Shown: one piece after another, positions 17,440 through 25,667 of the stretch
Layout of the letters: each line of letters starts with the position of its first letter
How positions within the stretch are numbered: position 1 is the stretch's first letter
Assembly: GCA_041917055.1 (NCBI GenBank)
Contig: JAYRYJ010000008.1
Span: forward strand, 1 to 64,000
Length of the DNA: 64,000 nucleotides
Direction: 5' to 3'
From: Pseudaquidulcibacter sp041917055
Lineage (GTDB): Bacteria > Pseudomonadota > Alphaproteobacteria > Caulobacterales > Aquidulcibacteraceae
Translations under genes and position numbers: made by a program
Notes under the pieces: model-generated
Seen by the model: only the letters and a program-made list of their open reading frames with translations
Told to the model about the DNA's origin: nothing
The model's database searches: none

Positions 17440-17727
17440 ATGTCGGTTAATGAGAAAGATGTCCGTAAAATTGCCAAACTATCAAGGCTTGCGATTTCGG
17501 ACGAAAAAGTTCCAGTAATGGTCAATGAACTCAATGGGATACTCAATTGGATTGAGATGTTGAATGAGGTTGATGTTCAAGGTGTTGAACCAATGACTTC
17601 AGTGGTCGCCAAGGATTTGCCAATGCGTGATGATGTGGTGAATGATGGTTTTTATGCCGATAGAATTACCAAAAATGCGCCCAAATCTGCGCACGGCTTT
17701 TTCATTGTTCCGAAATCGGTGGAATAG
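17440..17727 (+). CDS. gatC: Asp-tRNA(Asn)/Glu-tRNA(Gln) amidotransferase subunit C
   Basis: GatC (95 residues) wraps around GatA and links it to GatB in the amidotransferase that converts misacylated Glu-tRNA(Gln)/Asp-tRNA(Asn). The family pattern is clear: VRKIAKLSRLAI at the N-terminus, LNGILNWIEMLNEVDVQGVEPM in the middle and RDDVVNDG followed by NAPKSAHGFFIVPKSVE at the end. It directly abuts gatA (stop TAG, then ATG), showing an operon gatC-gatA-gatB. Confidence 0.96.
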   Translation: MSVNEKDVRKIAKLSRLAISDEKVPVMVNELNGILNWIEMLNEVDVQGVEPMTSVVAKDLPMRDDVVNDGFYADRITKNAPKSAHGFFIVPKSVE

Positions 17728-19182
17728 ATGTCTGATTTAACTAAACTTACTTTAAAATCGGCCCTTGATGGTATGAATAAAGGCGAATTTACGTCTTTGG
17801 AACTTACCAATGCGTTTTTGGCCAAAATTGACGAAACTAACCCCAAACTCAATGCCTATACTTTGGTTACGCATGACCATGCCCGCGAAATGGCAAAAGC
17901 GTCTGATGCGCGCCGTAAAGCGGGGCAGGTGGGTGCATTGGAAGGCGCGCCATTGGGCATTAAAGACCTATTTGCGACCAAAGGTTTCCGCACTGCGGCT
18001 TGTTCAAAAATTTTGGGCGAATTTAAACCTGAATATGAAAGCTCTGTCACGCAAAACCTATGGAATGATGGCGCTGTTATGCTTGGCAAACTCAATATGG
18101 ATGAGTTTGCAATGGGTTCATCAAACGAAACTTCGGCCTATGGCCCGGTTATAAATCCGTGGCAGATGGATAAGAAATTGACCCCTGGTGGTTCGTCGGG
18201 TGGTTCGGCTTCTGCGGTTGCTGCAGATTTGTGCCTTGGTGCGACCGCAACCGATACCGGTGGTTCAATTCGCCAACCTGCATCTTTTACTGCAACAGTT
18301 GGTATAAAGCCGACTTACGGGCGTTGTTCGCGTTGGGGCATTGTGGCCTTTGCATCGTCACTTGACCAAGCGGGCCCAATTGCCAAAAACGTCGAAGATT
18401 GCGCAATTATGTTGAAATCAATGTGCGGCTATGACGCCAAGGATTCCACTTCTTTGGACGTTCCGGTTCCTGATTTTGCGGCTTTTGTGAATAAAGGCGT
18501 GAAGGGTCTTAAAATCGGCGTGCCAAAAGAATATCGCATGGATGGCATGCCCGCCGAAATCGAGGCTTTGTGGCAATCGGGCATTGAATGGCTTAAAGCC
18601 GAGGGTGCTGAAATTGTCGATATTTCATTGCCACACACAAAATATGCGCTTCCAACCTATTATATCGTTGCACCTGCTGAGGCCAGCTCGAATTTAGCGC
18701 GTTATGACGGTATGCGTTTTGGCGCGCGTGTTGATGGCGAAGATTTGAACAAAACCTATGAAAACACCCGCGCCCAAGGCTTTGGCGCAGAGGTGCAACG
18801 GCGTATTCTAATCGGCACTTATGTTTTATCTGCGGGCTATTATGATGCTTATTACCTCAAGGCACAAAAGGTTCGCGCGCGCATTTTGGAAGATTTCACC
18901 AATGCTTTCAAAGTTTGCGATGCAATTCTAACACCAACCGCGCCATCTGCGGCATTCCCAATTGGTCAAAAACAGACTGATCCAATTCAAATGTATTTGA
19001 ATGACGTTTTCACTGTTACCACCAATCTTGCGGGCCTTCCGGGGATTTCGGTTCCTGCGGGTCTTGATAAAGACGGGCTTCCATTGGGTCTGCAAATCAT
19101 TGGGCGCGCCTTGGACGAAGAAACAATTTTTAGCGTAGCCGGTAGCATTGAACGCGCCGCAAATTTCACCGCGAAACCATAG
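17728..19182 (+). CDS. gatA: Glutamyl-tRNA(Gln) amidotransferase subunit A
   Basis: The 484-residue amidase subunit releases ammonia from glutamine. It has the amidase signature with the Ser-cisSer-Lys triad: the lysine in GAPLGIKDLFATKG (about residue 78), and the serines in GGSSGGSASAVAADLC with GSIRQPASFTATVGIKPTYGR (about 152-195). The C-terminal part contains DAILTPTAPSAAFPIG and VTTNLAGLPGISVPAG. Length is typical. Base composition and codon use match gatB and gatC. Expected to act in the cytoplasm as the GatCAB heterotrimer, which implies that the organism lacks a complete set of direct Gln/Asn tRNA synthetases. Confidence 0.97.
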   Translation: MSDLTKLTLKSALDGMNKGEFTSLELTNAFLAKIDETNPKLNAYTLVTHDHAREMAKASDARRKAGQVGALEGAPLGIKDLFATKGFRTAACSKILGEFKPEYESSVTQNLWNDGAVMLGKLNMDEFAMGSSNETSAYGPVINPWQMDKKLTPGGSSGGSASAVAADLCLGATATDTGGSIRQPASFTATVGIKPTYGRCSRWGIVAFASSLDQAGPIAKNVEDCAIMLKSMCGYDAKDSTSLDVPVPDFAAFVNKGVKGLKIGVPKEYRMDGMPAEIEALWQSGIEWLKAEGAEIVDISLPHTKYALPTYYIVAPAEASSNLARYDGMRFGARVDGEDLNKTYENTRAQGFGAEVQRRILIGTYVLSAGYYDAYYLKAQKVRARILEDFTNAFKVCDAILTPTAPSAAFPIGQKQTDPIQMYLNDVFTVTTNLAGLPGISVPAGLDKDGLPLGLQIIGRALDEETIFSVAGSIERAANFTAKP

Positions 19183-19191
19183 GAATTAGAC

Positions 19192-20703
19192 ATGAGTATC
19201 GCAGCAGAAGCATCAGAACCAGTATTCACCGCTTTCAAAACCGCCCGCCCCGATCAATGGGTAAAGGGCATGACAGGTGATTGGGAAATTATCGTGGGCA
19301 TGGAGGTTCATGCCCAAGTTTCCGCAAATGCCAAATTATTTTCTGGCGCATCCGCCGCTTATGGTGGCGAACCAAACAGCCATGTGTCATTCGTCGATGC
19401 GGGCATGCCGGGAATGTTGCCGGTCATCAATAAATATTGCGTTGAACAGGCCGTAAAAACCGGCCTTGGATTGGGTGCGAAAATCAATCTTTGGTCACGC
19501 TTTGATCGCAAGAATTATTTTTACCCCGATTTGCCACAAGGCTATCAAATCTCTCAATATCTCTATCCCGTTGTGGGGCAGGGGGTTTTGGAAGTTGAAT
19601 CTGAGGATAAATCGATAATCGAAGTCGGTATTGAACGTATTCACCTTGAACAAGATGCGGGTAAATCGGTGCATGATTTAGACCCCAATGCGACCTATAT
19701 CGACCTTAATCGCTCGGGCTGTGCCTTGATGGAAATTGTGTCAAAGCCTGATATTCGCAGCCCTGAAGAAGCCGCGAATTATTTTAAGGCATTGCGTTCA
19801 CTCGTGCGTTATCTTGGCACTTGTGATGGGAATATGGACGAAGGCTCTATGCGCGCCGATGTGAATGTTTCCGTGCGTCGTCCGGGCGGGGAACTTGGCA
19901 CACGTTGCGAAATTAAAAACGTCAATTCCACCAAATTCGTTGCGATGGCGGTTGCCTATGAAGCGCGCCGCCAGATTGAGATTATTGAAGACGGCGGCAC
20001 TATTGACCAAGAAACCCGCCTTTTTGATGTTGCCACGGGCCAAACCCGCACCATGCGTTCAAAAGAAGACGCGCATGATTATCGCTATTTCCCGGATCCT
20101 GACCTTTTACCATTGGTTTTGGACCAGGCATGGGTTGATGAGATTAAGGCAAATCTTCCGGAACTGCCGTCTGATAAAAAGAAAAGATTTCAATCCCAAT
20201 ACGGGCTTTCGGCCTATGATGCGGGGGTTTTGGTCGCCGATAAGGAATATTCCGAATATTTCGAAACGGCGGCTGCTGGAACCGATGCCAAAATGGTCAA
20301 TTCATGGCTGACGGTGGAACTATTCGGCTATCTTAATAAAAATGGTCTTGAATTTGCGGCCTCACCAATCTCGGCACAAAATTTGGGCGGCTTGGTAAAA
20401 CTTATTCAAGACGGCACAATCAATGGTAAGATCGCCAAAGAAGTATTCGCGAAAATGATTGAAACCGGCGATGACCCCGCAACAATTGTTGAAAGAGACG
20501 GCCTAAAACAAACCACAGACACCGGCGCAATCGAAGCCGCAATCGATGAATTAATGGCCTCTTCACCCGACAAAGTGACGGAAGCCCGCGAAAAACCAAA
20601 AATGCTTGGCTGGTGGGTCGGTCAAGTAATGAAAGCCACAGGCGGTAAGGCAAATCCTGCGATTGTGAATGAGATACTAAAGCGCAAGTTGGGGATAGAG
20701 TAA
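19192..20703 (+). CDS. gatB: Asp-tRNA(Asn)/Glu-tRNA(Gln) amidotransferase subunit B
   Basis: GatB (503 residues) is the tRNA-binding kinase subunit that activates the glutamyl or aspartyl moiety. Landmarks are WEIIVGMEVHAQVSANAKLF at about residue 30, FDRKNYFYPDLPQGYQISQY, IERIHLEQDAGKS with metal ligands, and the tail domain ending WWVGQVMKATGGKANP, then EILKRKL (YqeY-like). There is a roughly 30-residue N-terminal extension before GDWE that is common in alphaproteobacterial GatB. AGGA precedes the ATG by 8 bases and gatA ends 9 bases upstream. Confidence 0.97.
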   Translation: MSIAAEASEPVFTAFKTARPDQWVKGMTGDWEIIVGMEVHAQVSANAKLFSGASAAYGGEPNSHVSFVDAGMPGMLPVINKYCVEQAVKTGLGLGAKINLWSRFDRKNYFYPDLPQGYQISQYLYPVVGQGVLEVESEDKSIIEVGIERIHLEQDAGKSVHDLDPNATYIDLNRSGCALMEIVSKPDIRSPEEAANYFKALRSLVRYLGTCDGNMDEGSMRADVNVSVRRPGGELGTRCEIKNVNSTKFVAMAVAYEARRQIEIIEDGGTIDQETRLFDVATGQTRTMRSKEDAHDYRYFPDPDLLPLVLDQAWVDEIKANLPELPSDKKKRFQSQYGLSAYDAGVLVADKEYSEYFETAAAGTDAKMVNSWLTVELFGYLNKNGLEFAASPISAQNLGGLVKLIQDGTINGKIAKEVFAKMIETGDDPATIVERDGLKQTTDTGAIEAAIDELMASSPDKVTEAREKPKMLGWWVGQVMKATGGKANPAIVNEILKRKLGIE

Positions 20704-20857
20704 AATCAAAACCCCACCTTCAGGCCTTTGGCGTTCGCTCAGGGTTTTGGATTAGTGTGGACAAAAATTTTCGAAAATGCGATTTCCGAAAGTTTTAGAC
20801 ATTTTCATTTGGGCGCTTAATTTGAAGCGCCTTAAATTTCACAATTGAATTCTTTTA

Positions 20858-21787
20858 TTACTTAAATGCTTTTGCTTTTATTACTTTGGAAAGCAAGGAA
20901 ATCTCTCCATTTGCATTGTAACAGTGCTTAAGAAAGTTTAATTCTTCAGTCAAAATTTTGAATTTTTCTCGGCCATATTTTGAAGCAATATTGAAAGATA
21001 TGACCTTAGTTTCTTTATTCGTCATTTGAGCTCGCAAAATATTCGAGTAGAATTTCTTGTTATTTTTTCGGAAATTTGCCAAAGATATGAATTTAAGTAT
21101 GTTGTAAACTGTTCTAAAATATCTATCCAAAAGGCCATTAAGTGCAAAGTTAATGACTTCATATTTTTCATCAAAATCTTGTTCGTTTTTTACAGGTTTA
21201 GGATTGTTGGTAGGTAATAGGTCAGTATAGTTTAACAAATCTACATCAAAAACTAAATCGATCAACTTTGAAACTTCGTCAAAGACTTTTTTTCCATCAA
21301 ATTGTTCAGCATATTCTGAAGTGTCGTTAAAATCGTATCTATTGTTGAACAAGGAGTTGATATTAGTGCATTTCAAACTAATCACAATTTCGTTGTAATC
21401 GTCCAATAACTTGAAAAAAGTATTCTCAAACATTTGCCTTTCAGTCGCTTCATTTTGCTTTTTGAGAGCGGCTTCTTGACCCGCAGTAATTTTCTTTTGC
21501 TCCTTGAGCAATTTTTTCGCGTCTTTCAATTCTTCACGTTGCATCCAAACGCCGAGCGCGAGCAAAATGAATGCGAGGCCTGAAAAAACTGCATTTGAAA
21601 AGCCAAAAATATCCCCAATCTGGCCGAAGGTTTCCTTGAAATTGGGCCGTTTTAAAAGTGCTAGCGCCAATTCCCAATTGAATTCCAATATCAAAATCCC
21701 GATTGAAACAACTACAGCAACAACAACTGTTAATATCCACCAAGGGAAGTTAGGTCGAATTGGGTTTCTATTGTCTTCGCCACTCAT
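20858..21787 (-). CDS. Putative phage abortive infection protein (AbiC-like, PF16872 type)
   Basis: About 309 residues from the ATG at 21787; the frame extends upstream only through a TTG at 21862 and runs into a PIN-domain remnant, so the ATG is preferred. Two membrane segments lie at about residues 18-40 and 60-85, followed by a coiled-coil (QREELKDAKKLLKEQKKI). The segment RQMFENTFFKLLDDYNEIV and the downstream YFRTVYNILKFI, then FYSNILRAQMTNKE and REKFKILTEE are the pattern of 'putative phage abortive infection protein' families. Such proteins are thought to stop phage by killing or stalling the cell; activity here is inferred. The gene is very AT-rich compared with the flanking gatB, consistent with transfer. 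Confidence 0.72.
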   Translation of the reverse strand: MSGEDNRNPIRPNFPWWILTVVVAVVVSIGILILEFNWELALALLKRPNFKETFGQIGDIFGFSNAVFSGLAFILLALGVWMQREELKDAKKLLKEQKKITAGQEAALKKQNEATERQMFENTFFKLLDDYNEIVISLKCTNINSLFNNRYDFNDTSEYAEQFDGKKVFDEVSKLIDLVFDVDLLNYTDLLPTNNPKPVKNEQDFDEKYEVINFALNGLLDRYFRTVYNILKFISLANFRKNNKKFYSNILRAQMTNKETKVISFNIASKYGREKFKILTEELNFLKHCYNANGEISLLSKVIKAKAFK

Positions 21788-21828
21788 CTCAATTTTCCAG
21801 TTTAGATTGATAAAAGCGCGATTCTTAC

Positions 21829-22028
21829 TCTTTGTGCAAAATTCTGTTAATGCGATTTCCAAGGAATGGATTATCGAAGCAATTTCAATTCAAGAAGAAA
21901 GAAATATAAATTTCTTTGACGCACTCATGATTGAGGCAGCAATTTCAGCGTGTAATAAAAAGCTAATAAGCAAAGACCTGCAAAGTGGCTCTGTTGTTGA
22001 TGGCATTCAAGTTCTAAATCCCTTCTGA
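21829..22028 (+). pseudogene. C-terminal remnant of a PIN-domain (VapC-type) toxin
   Basis: The open frame ending at 22028 encodes, over its last 65 residues, ISKEWIIEAISIQEERNI followed by FFDALMIEAAISACNKKLIS, KDLQSGSVVDG and IQVLNPF. This is the C-terminal half of a PIN ribonuclease: the FFDALMIEAA helix carries the third acidic residue, SKDL the fourth, and the G-x-x-V/I-DG...NPF ending is typical of VapC-like proteins. The N-terminal half with the first catalytic aspartate and any start codon is absent; upstream of about 21829 the DNA becomes the start of the abortive-infection gene on the other strand. No antitoxin partner is seen. It is read as a truncated, probably inactive toxin gene. 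Confidence 0.75.
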
Positions 22029-22111
22029 ATTTGCCTAAATGAAATGAATGCAAAACTGCGAGCGACGAAAACAAAACTTAATAGATACAGTCGAATCTAT
22101 GAGTATCAAAT

Positions 22112-22807
22112 ATGTCTTTTGCACTCGTTCCATTTTTGAAGGTTAAGGTTTATATTTTTGAAATGTTTGAATTCAACTTAAGTAAAAATCGGATATTTAC
22201 ATACATTCTGACGCATGACACTGGCTTTGCACCAAATGTTGCAGGCGATATATATACTTTGGCAACTTGTAAACCAGCAATTAGACGGGTTGCAAACATC
22301 GGCGACATTATCGTTGCGGTAACGCCTAAGTGCTTAGGCAACAAGATATCTTATGTGGCAATTGTAGAAGAAAAAGTCACTTGGTCAGATTATATAAACC
22401 GATGTCAAAATGAGGATGCGTTCAAAGTCAAAATACCTACTTCGGAGCTTGATTATGGTGATTGCATCTGGCAGAACGGCCAAGCGTTTGCTTCACCTTG
22501 GCCTAATGCAAGTGGTCATTGTTGTGCAAGCGATTTTGAAAGTGATGTGACGGATGGAAAATACGTGATAATTAGTCGTAGATTCGTTTATTTTGGAAGC
22601 GACAATCCCAAGATTTCTCTATCTTTCGGTGAGCAATTCTCAAATATGATACCTAGTCGGGGACATAAATCCACAGCCAATAACCAATACCGAAAAGATT
22701 TTATTTCTTTTTTAGTTGAGAAACTATCCGAACATGGAATTTCCAATTTTGGAAATCATTTCGCGCCAAGCGCACACAACAAAATTAGAAAATGCGTCGG
22801 TTGCTAG
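22112..22807 (+). CDS. Nmad2-like protein (nucleotide-modification-associated domain)
   Basis: Up to 231 residues; a second ATG at 22163 (MFEFNLSKNRI...) would remove a hydrophobic leader that looks untranslated or spurious and fits the domain start better. The N-terminal part FTYILTHDTGFAPN, then LATCKPAIRRVANIGDIIV, then VAIVEEKVTWSDY, and RRFVYFGSDNP near residue 160 match the pattern I know for Nmad2-type domains (Tyr-x-x-Thr-x-Asp-x-GFAPN, TLATCKP-x-IR-x-x-A-x-x-GD, YFG). These domains are predicted to act on modified bases in phage and defence loci; catalytic details are unknown. The location next to an abortive infection gene and a toxin remnant supports a defence-linked role. Confidence 0.62.
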   Translation: MSFALVPFLKVKVYIFEMFEFNLSKNRIFTYILTHDTGFAPNVAGDIYTLATCKPAIRRVANIGDIIVAVTPKCLGNKISYVAIVEEKVTWSDYINRCQNEDAFKVKIPTSELDYGDCIWQNGQAFASPWPNASGHCCASDFESDVTDGKYVIISRRFVYFGSDNPKISLSFGEQFSNMIPSRGHKSTANNQYRKDFISFLVEKLSEHGISNFGNHFAPSAHNKIRKCVGC

Positions 22808-22884
22808 AATTTCCTCCCCTCACCCCAATTTTTTTACTGACAAACCAAAAACATTAACGTATCCCATATCAAAAAGAGGGACAG

Positions 22885-23466
22885 ATGAAGATTTATCAGG
22901 TGATGTTTGGCGTCGCAGTTCTCGGTGTGGTTTCGACTGCCGCGCCGGCTTTTGCGAAGATTGAGGAAGTTCGCATCGGGGCGTTTGCGCATAATATTGG
23001 GGGCGGGAAGAATGGTGGTAAAGAGAAGGGGCCTGATGTTGCTTTGCAAGTCGGGTTTTCTAAACTTGAATCCTGGACCTGGGTCGGTTCGCCTGAACCA
23101 ATTGTAACGCTTAATCTAAATACACGCTCAGAAACTTCGTTTGTGGCGGTGGGTTTTAACTGGGATTTTGCGATAAATGACAAATGGGCGTTTTCGCCTT
23201 CTTTCGGTTATGCCATTCACAATGCCGACCCATTAATGAACCCCTATCAACCATGGCAATCGAGCGAAAGGCGCGCCTGGGATTTAAATGAAATTGAATT
23301 CAATTCGCGTGACCAGTTTTGGACATCATTGGCCTTCGAAAGAAAATTAGACGAAAAATCAAGTCTTTATGTCGCCTTCGAACATCTGTCCCACGGGCAG
23401 ATTTTGGGCGAGGGGCAAAACCAAGGCCTAAGTAATATTGGGGTGATGTGGGCCAGAAAGTACTAA
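22885..23466 (+). CDS. PagL-like outer membrane lipid A 3-O-deacylase (acyloxyacyl hydrolase family)
   Basis: A 193-residue exported protein with a Sec signal peptide (about 1-24, ending APAFA). PagL removes the 3-O-linked acyl chain of lipid A from the outer leaflet of the outer membrane. The middle shows alternating beta-barrel strands, the DLNEIEFNSRDQFWTSLAFE strand and the C-terminal FEHLSHGQILGEGQNQGLSN, which carries the His-Ser pair and the N/Q-x-G-x-x-x-x-G pattern of the family before the last strand IGVMWARKY. The glycine- and lysine-rich loop (residues about 38-52) is unusual. It is a single gene with a convergent neighbour. Confidence 0.72.
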   Translation: MKIYQVMFGVAVLGVVSTAAPAFAKIEEVRIGAFAHNIGGGKNGGKEKGPDVALQVGFSKLESWTWVGSPEPIVTLNLNTRSETSFVAVGFNWDFAINDKWAFSPSFGYAIHNADPLMNPYQPWQSSERRAWDLNEIEFNSRDQFWTSLAFERKLDEKSSLYVAFEHLSHGQILGEGQNQGLSNIGVMWARKY

Positions 23467-23970
23467 TTATTTCGACGGTGTCGGTGGTTTGATTTTTACC
23501 ATTTTGACATTGGCGGGTGCGCGGTCAAACCCAGGGCCATCAAGGATTTTGGCTTTAAAGGCCTGTGGTAATGTCCACCAGTCGACATTTCCGGCATAAA
23601 CCGAAAAAACGCCGCCGCTTTTAACCATTACAATGGCACTTTTATTGCCAAGATTATACCAAACCTGCGCCTCATTTTTAGCGCAAGTGGTTTGCATACA
23701 GCCACTGGCCACCACATAGCCACGAATATAATCAATCGGGGGGCCGACGCGCAATTTATTATAAAGCCCAAAACTTGCAGTTTTTGGCATGACAACATTT
23801 ATTGCTTTGGCAACATCCGGCTCTTTGAGAAAATCGGCCTTATTATAGGTCGCGACATATTCAAAAATCGGCAAATCGGTTTTCTTAATCACGCTATCTT
23901 TCGGTTTCGCATTGGCAAAAGCCGGAAGTGTCAATGCAAAAATTAAGAACCGCGCGATATTACTTTTCAC
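23467..23970 (-). CDS. Hypothetical exported protein with a Cys-x4-Cys loop
   Basis: A 167-residue protein starting at a GTG that overlaps the lipB stop (GTGA), so it is translated together with lipB. The N-terminus is a Sec signal peptide ending FANA at about residue 20. The mature part is basic. The segment VASGCMQTTCAKNEAQVWYNL, with two cysteines four residues apart before a hydrophobic strand, resembles the inhibitory loop of the Ivy-type lysozyme inhibitors (C-K-P-H-D-C), but the rest does not clearly match. I do not recognise a family with confidence. It is convergent with the PagL-like gene and shares its terminal region. Confidence 0.55.
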   Translation of the reverse strand: MKSNIARFLIFALTLPAFANAKPKDSVIKKTDLPIFEYVATYNKADFLKEPDVAKAINVVMPKTASFGLYNKLRVGPPIDYIRGYVVASGCMQTTCAKNEAQVWYNLGNKSAIVMVKSGGVFSVYAGNVDWWTLPQAFKAKILDGPGFDRAPANVKMVKIKPPTPSK

Positions 23971-24632
23971 TTTTGCCCCCCTAAAAATTCGGCAAAATGT
24001 TTTCTTAAGGCCGAATCCAGATCGTGCATCTTATATTGCGGTTTTAAAGCTGCAATAGAGATTACCCCAAATTCTTCAGGCGAAATGCCGCAGGGAATAA
24101 TGCGCGAAAAATGTTCCAAATCAGGGTCAAAATTTATCGAAACCCCGTGATAAGAGACCCATTTTCGCACTCTAAGACCAATCGCGGCAATTTTCTTTTC
24201 GATAATTGTGCCATTTTCGGCGACATCCACCCAAACACCAATGCGATTGTCGCGAATTTCGCCTTTAATTCCTAATTCCGCCAAGGCGGCAATGACCCAT
24301 TTTTCGACATTACAGACAAATGCGCGAATATCATTTCCACGCTTTTTTAGATCAAGCATGAGATAGACAATTCTTTGCCCCGGCCCGTGATAAGTGGTTT
24401 TACCGCCGCGAGTTGTTTTTATTGTGGCAATGCCACGCGGCGCAATAATCTCTTTTTCATTGGCGCTGGTGCCCATTGTGAAAATTGGGGGGTGTTGCAA
24501 AAACCAAACTAATTCTTTGGCTTCATTCGCGCTTATGAGTGCGGCACGCGCCTCCATGAATGCCAAAGCATCGGAATAATCAATCAATTGGTCTGATACT
24601 AAAAACTCAATATCATCAGTGGTTAGTGGCAA
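23967..24632 (-). CDS. lipB: Lipoyl(octanoyl) transferase
   Basis: LipB transfers octanoyl from acyl-carrier protein to lipoyl domains of 2-oxoacid dehydrogenases. The 221-residue product has FLQHPPIFTMGTSA, the RGGKTTYHGPGQRIVYLMLDL signature, the lysine in EKKIAAIGLRV and the catalytic cysteine in HFSRIIPCGI near residue 180. The frame begins at TTG (24632) with GAGG nine bases upstream; the next in-frame ATG would remove conserved sequence. The L,D-transpeptidase gene ends 2 bases upstream, so three genes (ldt, lipB, the exported unknown) form one unit. Confidence 0.95.
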   Translation of the reverse strand: MPLTTDDIEFLVSDQLIDYSDALAFMEARAALISANEAKELVWFLQHPPIFTMGTSANEKEIIAPRGIATIKTTRGGKTTYHGPGQRIVYLMLDLKKRGNDIRAFVCNVEKWVIAALAELGIKGEIRDNRIGVWVDVAENGTIIEKKIAAIGLRVRKWVSYHGVSINFDPDLEHFSRIIPCGISPEEFGVISIAALKPQYKMHDLDSALRKHFAEFLGGQK

Positions 24633-24634
24633 AC

Positions 24635-25060
24635 CTAATCCTCGATAATAAGTTTGGTTTCTTTAAGGCCAACTTCGGTCACTAATTCATTGAATGTCTT
24701 AGCATTTTTGGTCAAAAGGCGAATGCAGCCATGTGACGCAGGGCGACCCAACATTTTTACCGCCGTGGTGCCATGAATTGCATAACCGTCAAAAAAGAAA
24801 ACCGCATAAGGCATTGGCGCATTATCGTATTTTTTTGAAAAATATTTGATGAATTTGCTTTGCGCTGTCCATGCACCACTAGGTGTGTCAAAGCCTTTTT
24901 TGCCAGATGACACCAACCAATTATAAATAATTTCATCGTCCAAAGTGACAATCATTGTCTGTTTGGACTTATCAACTTTGGCAATAAGGCGTTCGGCACT
25001 TGCGCTTGCCGGAAATAATGCCATTATTGCCAAAGAAATCAAACTAGTAAAAGATTTCAT
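24635..25060 (-). CDS. L,D-transpeptidase (YkuD domain)
   Basis: About 141 residues from the ATG at 25060, which gives a clean Sec signal peptide (MKSFTSLISLAIMALFPASASA) and has GGGG upstream; the longer frame begins at a TTG and is rejected. The YkuD catalytic motif is present near the end: AIHGTTA, then GRPASHGCIRLL with the nucleophilic cysteine in SHGC. Family members make 3-3 peptidoglycan crosslinks or attach proteins to peptidoglycan in the periplasm. The protein lacks LysM or other wall-binding modules, so it is one of the short single-domain forms. Confidence 0.92.
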   Translation of the reverse strand: MKSFTSLISLAIMALFPASASAERLIAKVDKSKQTMIVTLDDEIIYNWLVSSGKKGFDTPSGAWTAQSKFIKYFSKKYDNAPMPYAVFFFDGYAIHGTTAVKMLGRPASHGCIRLLTKNAKTFNELVTEVGLKETKLIIED

Positions 25061-25243
25061 AAATTTCCCCGATTTATTCACATAAAGCCATAGATTTTGC
25101 AAAAATCAATAGTGATTTTAGTAAAGACTTTCTTATTTTTCAAAATTTTGTCGAAATTTTGATGAAATCTCGTTCTCGTAATATTTTTGTTTAAGAATAA
25201 GTTCATTTTTTGCCAATAATGTATTGTTGAAACGGGTTTAATT

Positions 25244-25489
25244 ATGCAAATCAAAAAAGTGGGAATTGATATTTCGGTCCTTGTCGGGCGTTCGACTTTG
25301 GCAATGCATCAATTATTGCGCATGGGTCGCGGTGCCGTGATTCCATTGACCGCCAGCCCCAATGATTCCGTATGGGTTTTGGCCAATAATCACCCAATCG
25401 CACGTGGCGATATTCAATTGAATGACGAAAGAATAAGTGTTGAAATCACCGAACCCGCGAATGTCCATGATTTCTTTGCGGGCGCATAA
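25244..25489 (+). CDS. Stand-alone SpoA-domain protein, FliN-like
   Basis: An 81-residue protein consisting of one SpoA (FliN/FliM C-terminal) domain: KVGIDISVLVGRSTLAMHQL, then LRMGRGAVIPL, then DSVWVLANNHPIARGDIQL and RISVEITEPANV. These follow the FliN consensus strand by strand (the LG-x-S/T-x-L, LG-x-GSV/AVI-x-L, and IA-x-GE-x-x positions). FliN forms the C-ring of the flagellar switch and helps torque and assembly. It is shorter than usual FliN, lacking the N-terminal extension. It lies alone, about 36 kb from the flagellar genes of this window, between an L,D-transpeptidase and a tRNA gene. The ATG has no strong ribosome-binding site. Confidence 0.78.
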   Translation: MQIKKVGIDISVLVGRSTLAMHQLLRMGRGAVIPLTASPNDSVWVLANNHPIARGDIQLNDERISVEITEPANVHDFFAGA

Positions 25490-25582
25490 AAAATCACTGC
25501 GCTTTTGGCTTTTCTAATTTAATTTCATAGACTAAGTGCGTGAGTAAGTTAGAGCCGCGACATTGCGGCTTTGGCCTAGACT

Positions 25583-25667
25583 GCGCACGTGGTGGAATTG
25601 GTAGACACGCAACGTTGAGGTCGTTGTGGGGAGACCCGTGGAGGTTCGAGTCCTCTCGTGCGCACCA
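25583..25667 (+). tRNA. tRNA-Leu (anticodon GAG)
   Basis: An 85-base type II tRNA. Acceptor GCGCACG (25583-25589) pairs with CGTGCGC (25657-25663), followed by A and an encoded CCA. The D arm has GGAATTGGTAGAC, the anticodon stem-loop CAACG-TTGAGGT-CGTTG gives anticodon GAG, a long variable arm GTGGGGAGACCCGTG follows, and the T arm has GGTTCGAGTCC. Confidence 0.97.

Noticed and set aside
21504..22028. 174-residue forward frame as an intact gene
   Set aside because: Its first two thirds are antisense to the abortive-infection gene; only the last about 65 residues resemble a PIN domain, so it is annotated as a remnant.
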